Of a stretch of 64,000 nt of DNA, positions 33,801-44,788 are shown piece after piece. The position numbers and the translations under genes were made by a program. The notes beneath the pieces were generated by a model that made no database searches, had not been told where the DNA came from, and was given only the letters and a program-made list of their open reading frames with translations. Source of the stretch: Corydoras sp. C115 (lineage: Eukaryota; Chordata; Actinopteri; Siluriformes; Callichthyidae); contig JAFMOC010000102.1 in assembly GCA_019802505.1 (NCBI GenBank), positions 303,501 through 367,500 on the forward strand, in the 5' to 3' direction. Every line of letters begins with the position of its first letter. Position 1 is the stretch's first letter.

Positions 33801-34099
33801 CAGTTTGGCACGTAAGGAAAGTTAAAAAAATATATAAAATAATAAAAACATAGTTATAAAATGTAAGTATATCAATAAAAATTAAATAATAAAAAAAAAA
33901 ACACTGAGGACATATTTAATGCACATATGATATGTAATGCTTTGTGGGGTTTATTGTAACTTTTAATCCATAAATAATCCAAAAATACAAAGAGATATTT
34001 AAAACAGATAGCTTTCTGAGGGTTTTAACTAACATCCATTTTCATCAGTTAAGTCATTTATAAATATTAATGAAGGGTGGGGTCTTTATTTACAGCAAG

Positions 34100-34232
34100 C
34101 CCATGAGCATTGGCTGTGGAGACTCATGGGTGGAGATAGGGTGGGGTCATAGGGTTTATAATGGCTCCAAAGGTTCAGCTGTTGTTGTAAAGTGTTGGGT
34201 GTTGTTGCTGCTGGATCTTCTTCATGAGCAAA
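34100..34232 (+). promoter_or_regulatory. Candidate her-gene promoter
   Basis: TTTATAA at 34155-34161 is about 75 bases before the coding start and could be a TATA box. A CAGCTG E-box follows at 34176-34181. The GC-richer, insertion-free stretch supports a promoter but the start site is not determined. Confidence 0.45.
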
Positions 34233-34274
34233 ATGGCTACTGATTTTCCACTTCATAGAGAGACGAAGCGACGG
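34233..34274 (+). CDS. her gene coding exon 1
   Basis: Encodes MATDFPLHRETKRR with donor GTAAGA. Confidence 0.85.
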
Positions 34275-36461
34275 GTAAGAGAACGTGTTGTTCTGTTAAG
34301 TTTGGTTAGCTCCACTTCATGAGATGTTGTAATTGTAATACACTGGGATTGGGGGTTAACATTCAGTGAAAACAGAATGCAGAAATAGCATGTGCTGTGT
34401 AGGGACAGGGGCATCTTCTTAAGTGGAAACACTGCTGACTCGGGTATTTTTTTTTTTTTAGGTTCCTAAACCTCTCATGGAGAAGCGGAGGAGAGACCGA
34501 ATAAACCACAGTTTGGAAACATTAAGGCTGCTGTTACTGGAGAACACGTGTAATGAGGTGAGTTCTAACTTCATACAAAGAACCCTATGAGCATTGGGTA
34601 TTGGGACGTCCAAATTTTATATACAGGACACCCTATTGTCCTTATGACACCCCATTCTAAGTTGATCCCCCTTAGCAGCTAAAAATAACTGGGCAATACA
34701 TTTCCTTCATCTGTATGTAAGGGTGGCTTAGTGGTTAGCACATTCGCCTCTCAGCGCTAGAGATTCCGGGTTCGAATCCCCATCTGGGTGGAGGTTCCAT
34801 GTTCTCCCTGTGTCCTTGTGGGTTTTCTCCGGGTTCTCCAGTTTCCTCCCACAGTCCAAAAACATGGATCAAGTCAAGTTCTCCAAATTGCTCCATATAG
34901 AGTGTGTCTGTGTAAGTGAGCGTGTGCCCAGCGATAGATTGGCATCCTGTCCTGAGTGTATTTACCCAGCGCCCAAAACGTTCTCCCCTGGGTGGGCATG
35001 GGGAACCCCCCCGCAACCCCAATATAGGATAAAGCGGAAGATAATAGATGAATGTATGTAATAACTGTCTGCTGCTTAATCAGATACCATATGTGCGATA
35101 TTGTTTCATTGTATTCCTCTATTGTACGACTGTAAATAACTGAAAATTAGAATTTTATTGTGTATATATAGATTTCTATAATTTTCTAAATTTTCCTATT
35201 TTTAAAAATCTTTTCTAATGACTAGATACCATTTCTCACCTTTCTTCTAATGTATCTGCTGTTGAGAATGGGAATTTCCCCATTGTGGGACAAATAAAGG
35301 TCTATCTTATCTTATCTTAACACTCATTTCACTCATTTGGGCTTTCTACGAGTTTTTGGAGCGTTTGGCCATGTCTTGATGTCTAATTGGAACATCAGAC
35401 CATGATGTAGGGTGAGACAGCCTGACTCGCAATTTCGGTTCTAGTTCAGTCCAACTTTGTACTGTGGGGTCCATAAAGACCAGCCTAAACCCACCCACCA
35501 GGTCTTTCTGGAACTTGCTTTATGCATTGTCAAGCTGGAAGAGACCTTCCCCAAACTGTTTGCCCAAAGTTAGAAAGCGTATTGTAATTCCCATGGTTGG
35601 GCTTACATAAAATTCATGAACCATCTGAATTTAACAATCCCAATCTGGGTGGGGTTTCCATGTTCTCCCCATGTCCATCTGGGCTTCCTCTGTGTTCTCT
35701 AGTTTTCTCCCACAGTCCAAAAACATGGATTCAGGGTTAATTGACAGCTCTAACTTGCCCCATATAGAGTGTGTTAGTCTTTGTGTGAGTGAGTGTGTGC
35801 CCAGCGATTGATTGGTGCCCTGTTCTGGGTGTAGGTGTATCTGATGGGCATTGGGCATGGGGATCCCACCCCCCCCAGTACCCATCAGATGATCATACCC
35901 AATGTCTAGATTATTTTGCATATAGTGGATTGTCTGGATCATTGAAATGATGCCATTTTCTTTCTCCAATCCTTCTTTTTATAGAAACTGAAGAATCCCA
36001 AAGTGGAGAAGGCAGAAATTTTGGAGAGTGTTGTGCACTTCCTGCGAGCCGAGCAACGATCAAGACCTTTCTCATATCCAGTGAAACGAGACAGAGGACT
36101 CGACGCCGCATTCACCAACGAGATGGAATCGCCTTGTAAGCGCCAACAGCATTACAACGATGGAGTGAGAACGTGTCTTTTGAGAGTCAGTCATTACATC
36201 CAAGACCAAGAAGCAAAGGGCAACATCCAATACCCCTTTCCCAAAATTCAAGATGGTCACGCGGCAGCTGCCATACACTTTGGACAAGAAGACATTTCCA
36301 AGGCACTTACCCCCATGGAGTCGACCGATTCTTGCGGCGTCCTGGGTCAGTCCCTGCATTCTCAAAGCACTGAGATCTTTGAGTCGGTCTTCAAAACGTC
36401 TTCTGTGTCTAAGCAGCCCTTGCTTCTGAAGGGTTCTGTCTGGAGGCCTTGGCCTCATTAG
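34233..36461 (+). CDS. Hes7-related her/hes bHLH-Orange repressor (three coding exons)
   Basis: Nuclear transcriptional repressor of the Hairy/E(spl) family. Exons 34233-34274, 34462-34557 and 35985-36461 join in phase 0 to give 204 residues. The basic region with the family's characteristic proline (KPLMEKRRRDRIN) spans about residues 17-29, helix 1 follows, the loop holds NEKLKNPKV, and helix 2 (EKAEILESVVHFLRAE) spans about 54-69. An Orange-type segment (YNDGVRTCLLRVSHYI) lies near 103-118. The last residues WRPWPH are the Groucho-binding tetrapeptide WRPW plus two. An in-frame ATG at 34224 would add three residues. The LRLLLLE and NPKVEKAEILE blocks point to the Hes7 group (teleost her1/her5/her7/her11). 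I cannot decide which, so no symbol is given. These genes act in somite segmentation or midbrain patterning. Confidence 0.93.
34462..34557 (+). CDS. her gene coding exon 2
   Basis: A T-run and AG acceptor precede it; donor GTGAGT. Encodes the basic region, helix 1 and the start of the loop (32 residues). Confidence 0.95.
34721..35056 (+). mobile_element. SINE-A in her intron 2
   Basis: A plus-strand copy lacking the first few bases and ending in GATGAATG. Confidence 0.88.
35085..35322 (+). mobile_element. LINE 3' tail with (TATCT)n end
   Basis: GGAATTTCCCCATTGTGGGA and CAAATAAAGGTCTATCTTAT are a common 3' end of fish LINE insertions. The 5' extent is uncertain and no ORF remains. Confidence 0.55.
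35634..35890 (+). mobile_element. SINE-A, old, head missing
   Basis: A diverged plus-strand copy in her intron 2 ending about 95 bases before exon 3. Confidence 0.8.
35985..36461 (+). CDS. her gene coding exon 3 and stop
   Basis: Acceptor TTTTTATAG. Encodes the rest of the loop, helix 2, the Orange region and the C-terminal WRPWPH, 158 residues, with TAG at 36459. Confidence 0.95.
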   Translation, partial: KLKNPKVEKAEILESVVHFLRAEQRSRPFSYPVKRDRGLDAAFTNEMESPCKRQQHYNDGVRTCLLRVSHYIQDQEAKGNIQYPFPKIQDGHAAAAIHFGQEDISKALTPMESTDSCGVLGQSLHSQSTEIFESVFKTSSVSKQPLLLKGSVWRPWPH

Positions 36462-36900
36462 TCGTCGAGAATCCTGCTGCGGACACTCTGCGACAATCCG
36501 ACGTCCTGTGGTCATGTGACAAGCCGGGACCAAAGAGTGACATTTGTAAATATGTGAATTTTGTACAAAAGCTATACAGAAATGTTTATTTTGATATCAG
36601 AGTGCTATATCAGAACCGCTGGTATAACAGAACCCTACTTGAAAACGAATGCGAATTTGTATTGAGATAGTTTCCTCTGAGAATAAGCAACTTTTTCTTT
36701 TTTTTTTTACTATGTACATTCACCGACGTGGCCCAGAATGCATTTGCTGATTATATGGCGAACCCAAGACGCACATTTTTTTTTATTGTCCTTCCTTGCA
36801 ACACTTGTGAAATGGGCTTTTTTCCCTCCCTTTTCACTTTTGCAAATGCATGTGGGTGAATGTTTGACTCGAGTTGAATTCCTGATTCTTATACTGAGAG

Positions 36901-36906
36901 AATAAA
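36901..36906 (+). terminator. her gene polyadenylation signal
   Basis: AATAAA 440 bases after the stop, followed by a T/GT-rich stretch. The intervening 3' UTR has no SINE. Confidence 0.75.
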
Positions 36907-37120
36907 CTCTTCAGATATCATTTTTAAGTTGTTCAGTTGTCTTTCCTAATCTAGTGACTGAATTATTATACCCAAAACAAGCAAAATATAAATTTAGTTT
37001 TTAAAAGCCACCCCTATATCATGTGAAATGACTTTATCCAAAATTAATTCTGTTGAAGTATAAAATTGAGTGGAAAATGAGCAATTTATCCTTAGAAAAC
37101 AATATAATTAAAAAAACACT

Positions 37121-37414
37121 AGGTTCGCGGGGGGGTTCCCCATTCCCATCCAGGGGAGAACGTTTTGGGCACTGGGCAGATACACCCAGGACAGGACGCC
37201 AATCTATCACTGGACACACACTCACTCACACAGACACACTCTATATGGGGCAATTTGGAGATTTCAATTGACTTAATCCATGTTTTTGGACTGTGGGAGG
37301 AAACCGGAGAACCCGGAGGAAACCCATGTGAACACGGGGAGAACATTGGGATTCGAACCGGGAATCCCCAGAGCTGAGAGGAGAACATGCTAACCACTAA
37401 GCCACCGTGCTGCC
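37121..37414 (-). mobile_element. SINE-A, tail missing
   Basis: A minus-strand copy starting at GGTTCGCGGGGG and with a deletion after GGGGAGAACAT. An (AAT)n tract follows at 37418-37450. Confidence 0.88.
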
Positions 37415-37417
37415 TGT

Positions 37418-37450
<33 letters not shown>

Positions 37451-37556
37451 CATAGCAGTGTTTCACTTTTATATTCTATCTGGCCGTAAACAGAATTTTA
37501 GTGAAGATATTTTAAAAAAATAGGAAAAAAAAAGAAAACATAAAGTGCAATTTGTG

Positions 37557-37700
<144 letters not shown>

Positions 37701-37734
37701 TATTATATATATTTTTATATATAGACACTGAAAC

Positions 37735-38335
37735 AGGGAATTAGAAACCTTGGCTTGAGAATTCAAGATAGCCTCCAAAGATAGAAGCAGACCAATACCT
37801 TATATAAGTCAAGAATAAATATATAAAAAATACAAGTTTAATTTAGTTTATTGTAAGTAAGTTTATTGTCTCCAAATTAAACTATACCATATAAAATAGT
37901 GGGCTTTTAAATGCACAGCTGTTTATGCATCAAATAAAGACTTTTATCCAGTCACCAAGGTCTAGAATAGTGCTTTAGACATAGTTCCTAATACTTGACT
38001 GTAAAGCTTATTTAAAGGTTTAGCATAATAAGCTGCAATCAGGCCAATTCAGGAATTTTAATCCCTTTAGTCTCTATTGTGTCTCATTGTCCTCCAGGTA
38101 CGAGTGAGAAGTACCGCGTTAGTCTGGCAAACTGAAGCATTCGGATGCAAATCTCAGTTTAGTCTCTCTGCTATTTACTCGACTTCCCAACTGCTGCCTC
38201 TTTCCACGTCATTTACACCCATCTGAGCTCTCAGAAGCTTATATTCCTGAGATTTCAAAGCTTAGTATGATTGAGACATGCCATTGTGTTTTAATTATAA
38301 TGATGTAATAATGTGATAGGTTAATCTTATCTAAC
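37735..38335. other. Low-repeat stretch downstream of the her gene
   Basis: No ORF or assigned repeat. It contains an exact POU octamer ATGCAAAT at 38145-38152 next to GCATTCGGATGC. A regulatory role is inference. Confidence 0.35.
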
Positions 38336-38344
38336 CTAACCTAA

Positions 38345-38655
38345 CTCACACTCACACACTCACTCACACACACACTTTATATGGGGCAATTTGGAGAATT
38401 CAGTTGACCTTGATCCATGTTTTTGGACTGTGGACAAGGAGGAGAACAAGGAGGAAACCCAGGCGTGTCTGCATTGGTTTCCTCAGGGTTCTCTGTTATC
38501 CTCCCACAGTCCAAAAAAAATGGATCAAGGTCAATTGAATTCTACAAATTGCCCCATATAGAGTGTGTCTGTGTAAGTAAGTGTCCAGTGATAGATTGGC
38601 GTCCTGCCCTGGGTGTATCTGCCACAGCGCCCGAAACGTTCTCCCCTGGTGAGCG
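38345..38655. mobile_element. SINE-A fragments, inverted pair
   Basis: A minus-strand middle part (38345-38460) is joined to a plus-strand 3' part (38463-38655). Both are diverged. Confidence 0.75.
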
Positions 38656-38689
38656 AAACGTTGTAAAGAATTTTAAATAATTAAAGAAT

Positions 38690-39014
38690 TCATTCATTAT
38701 CTCCCGTTTTATCCTCTAGTAGGGTTGCGGTGGGGTTCCCCATGCCCATCCAGGGGAGAACGTTTCGGGCGCTGGGCAGATAGACCCAGGACAGGACGCC
38801 AATCTATCACTGGACACACACTCACTCACTCACACAGACACACTCTATATGGGGCAATTTGGAGAATTCAATTGACCTTGATCCATGTTTTTGGACTGTG
38901 GGAGGAAACCGGAGAACCCGGAGGAAACTCATGCGGACACGGGGAGAACATGGAAACTCCACCCAGATTGGGATTCAAACCTGGAATCCCCAGTGCTGAG
39001 AGGAGAACATGCTA
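38690..39014 (-). mobile_element. SINE-A, head missing
   Basis: A minus-strand copy ending at GAACATGCTAAA, followed by a (TA)n tract at 39035-39092. Confidence 0.88.
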
Positions 39015-39026
39015 AATGTAATATAT

Positions 39027-39091
<65 letters not shown>

Positions 39092-39094
<3 letters not shown>

Positions 39095-39420
39095 ACTGTG
39101 GGAGGATAACAGAGAACCTGGATGAAACCAAGGCGGACACGGGGAGAACATGGAAACTCCACCCAGATTGGGATTCGACCTGGAATGCCCAGCACAAACC
39201 AAATCTTATGGTACACAGCTCCGCGTGGGTTTCCTCCGGGTTCTCCGGTTTCCTCCCACAGTCCAAAAACATGGATCAAGGTCATCTTAATTCTCCAAAT
39301 TGCCCCATATAGAGTGTGTCTGTGTGAGTGAGTGAGTGTGTGTCCAGTGATAGATTGGTGTCCTGTCCTGGGTGTATCTGCCCAGCGCCCGAAATGTGCT
39401 CCCCTGGTGAGGGAAACGTT
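39092..39420. mobile_element. SINE-A fragments, inverted pair
   Basis: A minus-strand piece (39092-39190) and a plus-strand 3' part (39221-39412). The same arrangement as at 38345, and both plus parts end in a GTGAG(C/G)GAAACGTTG block, so these two loci are related by duplication. Confidence 0.78.
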
Positions 39421-39632
39421 GAAAAGAATTTTAAAGAATTCAAGAATGAATTTTTAAATTCGATTCAAGGGGAAAAATAATTATAATACTCTTTAAACAG
39501 GTGATATTTTAATGACGTTTAAAGGCTTTTAGGTTTTAAGGTGTGTTTTGGTGGTATGGCCAGTAGAGGGCAGTCTCAGCTTAATTTCAGCAGCTCACCA
39601 CAACAAGGCCCTTAGGTTTAGAGCTATCTCCA

Positions 39633-40400
39633 AGAACCTTGTTCCATCCATCCATCCATTATCTTCTGTTTTATCCTCTATTAGGGTCGCAGGGGGGTTC
39701 CCCATGCCCATTCAGGGGAGAACGTTTCGGGCGCTGGGCAGATACACTCAGGACAGGACGCCAATCTATCACTGGACACGCACTCACTCACAAAGACACA
39801 CTCTATATGGGGCAATTTGGAGAACTCAATTGACCTTGAGCCATGTTTTTGGACTGTGGGAGGAAACCGGAGAACCCGGAGGAACCCCACGGGGACACGG
39901 GGAGAACATGGAAACTCCACCCAGATTGGGATTTGAACCGGGAATCCCTAGTGCTGAGAGGAGAACATGCCAACCACTAAGCCACCGTGCCACACTAGAA
40001 CCTTGTTTCTCTTCAAAATACATCAGAGAGAACATTCTTCTCTCTCTCTCTGTCTTTCCATCCATCCATTTTCTTCTGCTTTATCCTCTATTAGGGTCAC
40101 GGTCGGGTTCCCCATGCCCATCCATGGGAGAACGTCTCGGGCGCTGGGCAGATACACCCAGGACAGGGCGCTAATGTATCACTGGACACACACTCACTCA
40201 CACAGACACACTCTATATGGGGCAATTTGGAGAACTCCATTGACTTGACCCATGTTTTTGGACTGTGGGAGGAAACCGGAGAACCCGGAGGAAACCCACG
40301 CGGACACGGAGAGAACATGGAAACTCCACCCAGATTGGGGGCGCTGAGAGGAGAACATGCTAACCACTAAGCCACCATGCCGCCTTAGAACCTTGTTTCT
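39633..40400 (-). repeat. Tandem duplication of SINE-A plus flank
   Basis: AGAACCTTGTT lies before the first SINE (39633), after it (about 40002, where it extends to TCTCTTCAAAATACATCAGA) and after the second (about 40387). SINE copies are 39647-39996 and 40056-40384, both minus strand. The first has AGAACCTTGTT as its target duplication, and then one side was duplicated with a SINE. Confidence 0.85.
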
Positions 40401-40424
40401 CTTCAAAATACATCAGATAGAACA

Positions 40425-40640
40425 TTCTCCCTCTCTCTCTCGCTTTCTCTCTGTGTCTCTCGCTCACTTTAATGAATCTCAGTGTCTCTCTACCCCTCTT
40501 TCAGCCCGGGATAAGTGTGATCTCTCGCTCCCGTCTCTATTACAAGGCCCGAATCTCTTCCCTGAAAGGCGCTGAGGGATTTGGCTGGAGAAAACAGGTT
40601 CTTTGACGTGATAGAACATGTCGTTGGATAATGGTTATTT

Positions 40641-40674
<34 letters not shown>

Positions 40675-40676
40675 AT
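40425..40676. other. Pyrimidine-rich (TC)n stretches
   Basis: Two CT-rich tracts (40429-40465 and 40643-40677) around about 170 bases of unassigned DNA. Confidence 0.8.
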
Positions 40677-40962
40677 CTCCAGCTTCAGGAGTGGCTCTCT
40701 GTACCAGTGCCATTACTTCTGAGGTGGCTATTGTTCATTGTAAGGGAAGCATAAGGCCAGGCGCGGCGTTAGACCTGGGCTTTCGGGGCTATAGCCCCAG
40801 GTGTTTTGTCAGTAGCTTGGGTGACCAGATGTCCCGCTTTGTGCGGGACAATCACGCAATTTCGTTACTTTTCACGCGTCCTGCAAATGCATTGTTATTG
40901 AAAGTCAGTTTTAAATGCGTGTTTTATAATCTGCCATTGGACGGCTGTGTTATATATATATT

Positions 40963-41293
40963 AATTCATTCATTATCTTCCACTTTATCCTCTATTAGGG
41001 TCGTGGTGGGGTTCCCCATGCCCATCCAGGGGAGAACGTCTCGGTGCCGGGCAGACACATCCAGGACAGGGCGCCAATCTATCACTGGGCACACACTCAC
41101 ACACAGACACACTCTATATGGGGCAATTTGGAGAACTCAGTTGACTTGATCCATGTTTTTGGACTGTGGGAGGAAACCGGAGAACCCGGAGGAAACCCAC
41201 GCGGACACGGGGAGAACATGGAAACATGGGGATTCGAACCAGGAATCCCTAGCGCTGAGAGGAGAACATGCTAACCACAAAGCTACTGTGCCA
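40963..41293 (-). mobile_element. SINE-A, left of an inverted pair
   Basis: A minus-strand copy, near full length with a short deletion near TGGAAACATGGGGATTCG. Confidence 0.9.
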
Positions 41294-41310
41294 TATATAT
41301 ATATATATAT

Positions 41311-41652
41311 AGCGGCACGGTGGCTTAGTGGTTAGCACGTTCGCCTCTCAGCACTAGGGATTCCCGGTTCCAATGCCCATCTGGGTGGAGTTTCCATGTT
41401 CTACCCGTGTTTGCGTGGGTTTCCTCCGGGTTCTCCGGTTTCCTCCCACAGTCCAAAAACATGGATCAAGTCAATTGAATTCTCAAAATTGCCCCATATA
41501 GAGTGTGTGTGTGTGAGTGAGTGTGTGCCCAGTGATGGATTGGCGCCCTGTCCTGGGTCTATCTGCCCAGCGCCCGAGACGTTCTCCCCTGGATGGGCAT
41601 GGGGAACCCCACCGCGACCCTAATAGAGGATAAAGCGGGAGATAATGAATGA
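41311..41652 (+). mobile_element. SINE-A, right of an inverted pair
   Basis: A full plus-strand copy 18 bases from the inverted one, separated by TA repeats. Confidence 0.92.
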
Positions 41653-41993
41653 AAAATATATATATATATGTGTGTGTGTGTGTGTACAATTAAACAGAAC
41701 AGACATGCGTCCGCGTTCCCGATTGGTTAAGATTCAAACAGCCTGCCTCTCCCCCGATAACAGACAACACAGCCGTCCAATGGCAGATTATAAAACACGC
41801 ATTTAAATCCGCAGTCTGACTTTCAATAACAATGCGTGACAACGTCTCAATTTGCGGGACGCGTGAAAAGTAACGAAATTGCCTGACTTGCGGGGACATG
41901 CGGTACATCTGGTCACCCTACACATCAAATGAGAGCATCTTTCTCTGCAGCCTCGCTCCAGCAGCGGGACCGAACGATGAAGTCACCATCAGC

Positions 41994-42050
<57 letters not shown>

Positions 42051-42341
42051 GAGTCGGATTTTTTTCGCCAGTATCGGGATAAAGTTACCGTAATAACTGT
42101 ATGTTGGCTGTAAAGAGCCGCTTCTCAGAAACCGTCAGATATTTTTCTGAAGGCGCAAACTTTCGCAAAGTTACGGTATTTCAAAGCGAAACCATGTCTC
42201 ATCTGCGACTGAAAAAGATTAATGCTTTTCTGCCGAAGCTCAGGTTCGTTTATTCAAACATTTTCAGCTAAAACCATCATTAATTAGAACTGAATGTGCT
42301 CTCCACTGTTACTTAATTTTATCCAATATAACTAATGAATG

Positions 42342-42690
42342 GGGCACGGGTGGCTTAGTGGTTAGCATGTTCTCCTCTCAGCTAGGGATTCCTGGTTCGA
42401 ATCCCAATCTGGGTGGAGTTTCCATGTTCTCCCCATGTCCGCGTGGGTTTCCTCCGGGTTCTCCGGTTTCCTCCCACAGTCCAAAAACATGGATGAAGGT
42501 CAATTGAGTTCTCCAAATTGCCCCATATTGTGTGGTTATGAGTGAGTGTGTGTGTGCCCAGCGATGGATTGGCATCCTGTCCTGGATGTATCTGCCCAGC
42601 GCCCGAAACATTCTCCCCTGGATGGGCATGGGGAACCCCCCCGCAACCCTAATAGAGGATAAAGCGGAAGATAATAGATGACTGGATGGA
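42342..42690 (+). mobile_element. SINE-A, full length
   Basis: A plus-strand copy inside the 2.4-kb hAT. Confidence 0.92.
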
Positions 42691-42703
42691 TGGTTCCACA
42701 CCG

Positions 42704-43068
42704 GGCATCACGATGGCTTAGTGGTCAGCATGTTCTCCTCTCAGCACTAGGGATTACCGGTTCGAATCCCAATCTGGGTGGATTTTCCATGCTCTCCCCG
42801 TGTCCGCGTGGGTTTTCTCCGGGTTCTCCGGTTTCCTCCCACAGTCCAAAAACATGGATAAAGACAATTGAATTCTCCAAAATAGCCCCATATAGAGTGT
42901 GTCTGTGTGAGTAAGTGTGTGCCCAGTGATAGATTGATTGGCGCCCCGTCCTGGGTGTATCTGCCCAGCATCCGAGACGTTCTCCCCTGGATGGGCATGG
43001 GGAACCCCCCCCCCCCCACCCGCGACCCTAATAGAGGATAAAGCGGAAGATAATTGATGGATGGATGA
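42704..43068 (+). mobile_element. SINE-A, full length
   Basis: A plus-strand copy in tandem with the previous one, with a C-run of about 11 and a duplicated GATT. Confidence 0.92.
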
Positions 43069-43208
43069 ATAACTAATAAATGATCAAACAACAATTTGAA
43101 AAATGGATAAATACACTCATGAAAAGACACTTTTTAAAGAGGACAGAGGGGCAATAAGGGATAAAGCCCCTGATGTTTCTAAACCCCTATAACGCCCCTG
43201 CATAAAGC

Positions 43209-43738
43209 ATAAGGCAACGCCACCTAAGAGGGCGGCTTTTATGATGACTCAGCGATAATTCAAAATCCATGTAATGAGCCAGATGTAAAAAACGTCCAAT
43301 TTTTAAAATACTCGACGATTTTGCACGCTGCACGGTGCGTGGATTAGAGCTAATCTTGTTTTGTCGCTGCCTTTTTCCGACCGACGACCGACCGTGCATT
43401 CCTGCTTCGGCCCGGACGGGGATGGGAGTGACTGAAAGAAAACACAGAGCCCCGGAGATGTCATTGCTTTTGTCATGCTTTATTGGCCTCCCGGCTAAAT
43501 CCATTTGTTTTGGCACTTCCCAAAAGCAATTTGTCGAGGCAGAGCTGCTGTCAGAGCTCCGAATTCCTCCAAACACGGATACGTTTCCCGATACTGACTG
43601 AACCTCTGTGGTTCCCTCACGCTTTAAACTCCTAAAAGTGGAACACCAGTCATGTCCGGGATGGTGATTCACCTCATGTTACGGTTCCGTCTTGAAATGC
43701 ATTGAAATCAATTCGATTTTTCATGATTGGAGGTTAAT
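43209..43738. other. Repeat-free island, no gene recognised
   Basis: About 530 bases with blocks such as TTATTGGCCTCCCGGCTAAA and ATCCATTTGTTTTGGCAC. A minus ORF of 161 codons overlaps it but has no recognisable domain and crosses into repeat sequence. Candidate conserved non-coding DNA by inference. Confidence 0.35.
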
Positions 43739-43740
43739 AG

Positions 43741-44262
43741 GCTTAGTGGTTAGCATGTTCTCCTCTCAGCACTGATAGATTGGTGTTCTGTCCTGGGTGT
43801 ATCTGCCCAGCATCCAAAACATTCTCCCCTGGACAGGACGCCAATCTATCACTGGACACACACTCACTCACACACACAAACACATTCTATATGGGGCAAT
43901 TTATTTAATTCATTGATATTCTTGTGCTTTTTATTGAAATACTTGTGTTTGCACATGTGCACTTTGTGTTGGCTATTATATGTAGCACCTTGTTCCTGGG
44001 GAACGCTGTCTCGTTCCACATATATTGCACCGTGTTTTATATTGTGGAATGACAGATAAAAAATACTTGATACTTGATACTTGATATGGGGCAATATGGA
44101 GCATTCCATTTACATTACATCCATGTTTGTGGACTGTGGGAGGAAACCGGAGAAACTGAAGGAAACCCATGTGGACTCGGGGAAAACATGGAATCTCCAC
44201 CCAGATTGGGATTCGAACCAGGATCCCTAGCGCTGAGAGGAGAACATGCCAACCACTAATTG
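43741..44262. mobile_element. SINE-A pieces with a LINE tail insertion
   Basis: A deleted plus-strand copy (43741-43832) joins a minus-strand copy (43833-44262). The latter is split by a 183-base LINE 3' end (43901-44083). Confidence 0.85.
43901..44083 (+). mobile_element. 5'-truncated LINE insertion with target duplication
   Basis: GCACTTTGTGTTGGCTATTA, GTTCCTGGGGAACGCTGTC and a terminal TACTTGA repeat are a LINE 3' end. The 12-base duplication ATATGGGGCAAT (43889-43900 and 44084-44095) is part of the host SINE. Confidence 0.85.
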
Positions 44263-44775
44263 AATTATTTCTAAGTACAATTATATAATTGTATAGTGCC
44301 TCTTTTTGAAGATTCTCATAATGCTGAGAGTATGAACATGGTACCAGCGCTCATGATCCACCACATAATGAGCTCCGTTATGATGTGGGATCTGGGTTTC
44401 ATGCGTGTTGACTAAAGGGACGGGCGTTTTTTTGGATGCCGTGCAGGAAGACTCTCGAGAATGTCAGTCTGTCGCTACCTCCACCTCAATACCATTTTCC
44501 CTTCTCTCATTCGTCCTCTTTTTTCTTTCTGAAAAGGCAGCTTTGAAGTGAGTAGAAAGCCACGTCCAGACCGGGGCAAATTACCCTTTGACTAGGGCAT
44601 TTTTTGACATTAGTCTTGAGAGGCAGGTGAGCCACTTTTCCTCGCGGCTTCTCGGCGAGCGTTTCATCTCCGGCTGAGGAAGATGGTGCCGCTGACAGAC
44701 TGACAGGTCAGCTGGACCCTACGTCCAGGCCGAGGTGAAGAACATGTTGTCCTAGAGTTCGAAGCATCATCACAA
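44263..44775. other. Low-repeat stretch, no gene recognised
   Basis: Contains CATGATCCACCACATAATGA and GCGGCTTCTCGGCGAGCG but no supported ORF or repeat. Possible regulatory DNA. Confidence 0.3.
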
Positions 44776-44788
44776 TCCAACTTCACAC

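Larger units (their letters stand above)
40819..41918. mobile_element. Fold-back element with ~150-bp inverted repeats
   Basis: GGGTGACCAGATGTCCCGC at the left and its near complement ending GGTCACCC at the right begin long inverted arms. Both contain TCTGCCATTGGACGGCTGTG or its complement. The ends recall the Looper-like group of piggyBac elements, but I see no TTAA duplication, so the superfamily is open. Two SINEs fill the loop. Confidence 0.78.
40758..43200. mobile_element. hAT-family transposon with nested insertions
   Basis: Left end CAGGCGCGGCGTTAGACC and right end complement of CAGGGGCGTTATAGGGGTTT, flanked by CATAAGGC (40750-40757) and CATAAAGC (43201-43208), one mismatch. GGGGCTATAGCCCC lies just inside the left end. 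It holds a fold-back element, four SINEs and a (GT)n tract (41998-42047). No transposase ORF is recognised. Confidence 0.75.

Noticed and set aside
36072..36533. 153-codon minus-strand ORF
   Set aside because: It is antisense to her exon 3, which has splice sites, a bHLH domain and WRPW.
39548..40174. 208-codon plus-strand ORF, long for the region
   Set aside because: It crosses two antisense SINE copies and their flank; no domain is seen.
43187..43672. 161-codon minus-strand ORF as a possible gene
   Set aside because: It runs from the hAT end into unique DNA with no recognised domain, splice site pattern or start context. Kept only as an unannotated island.
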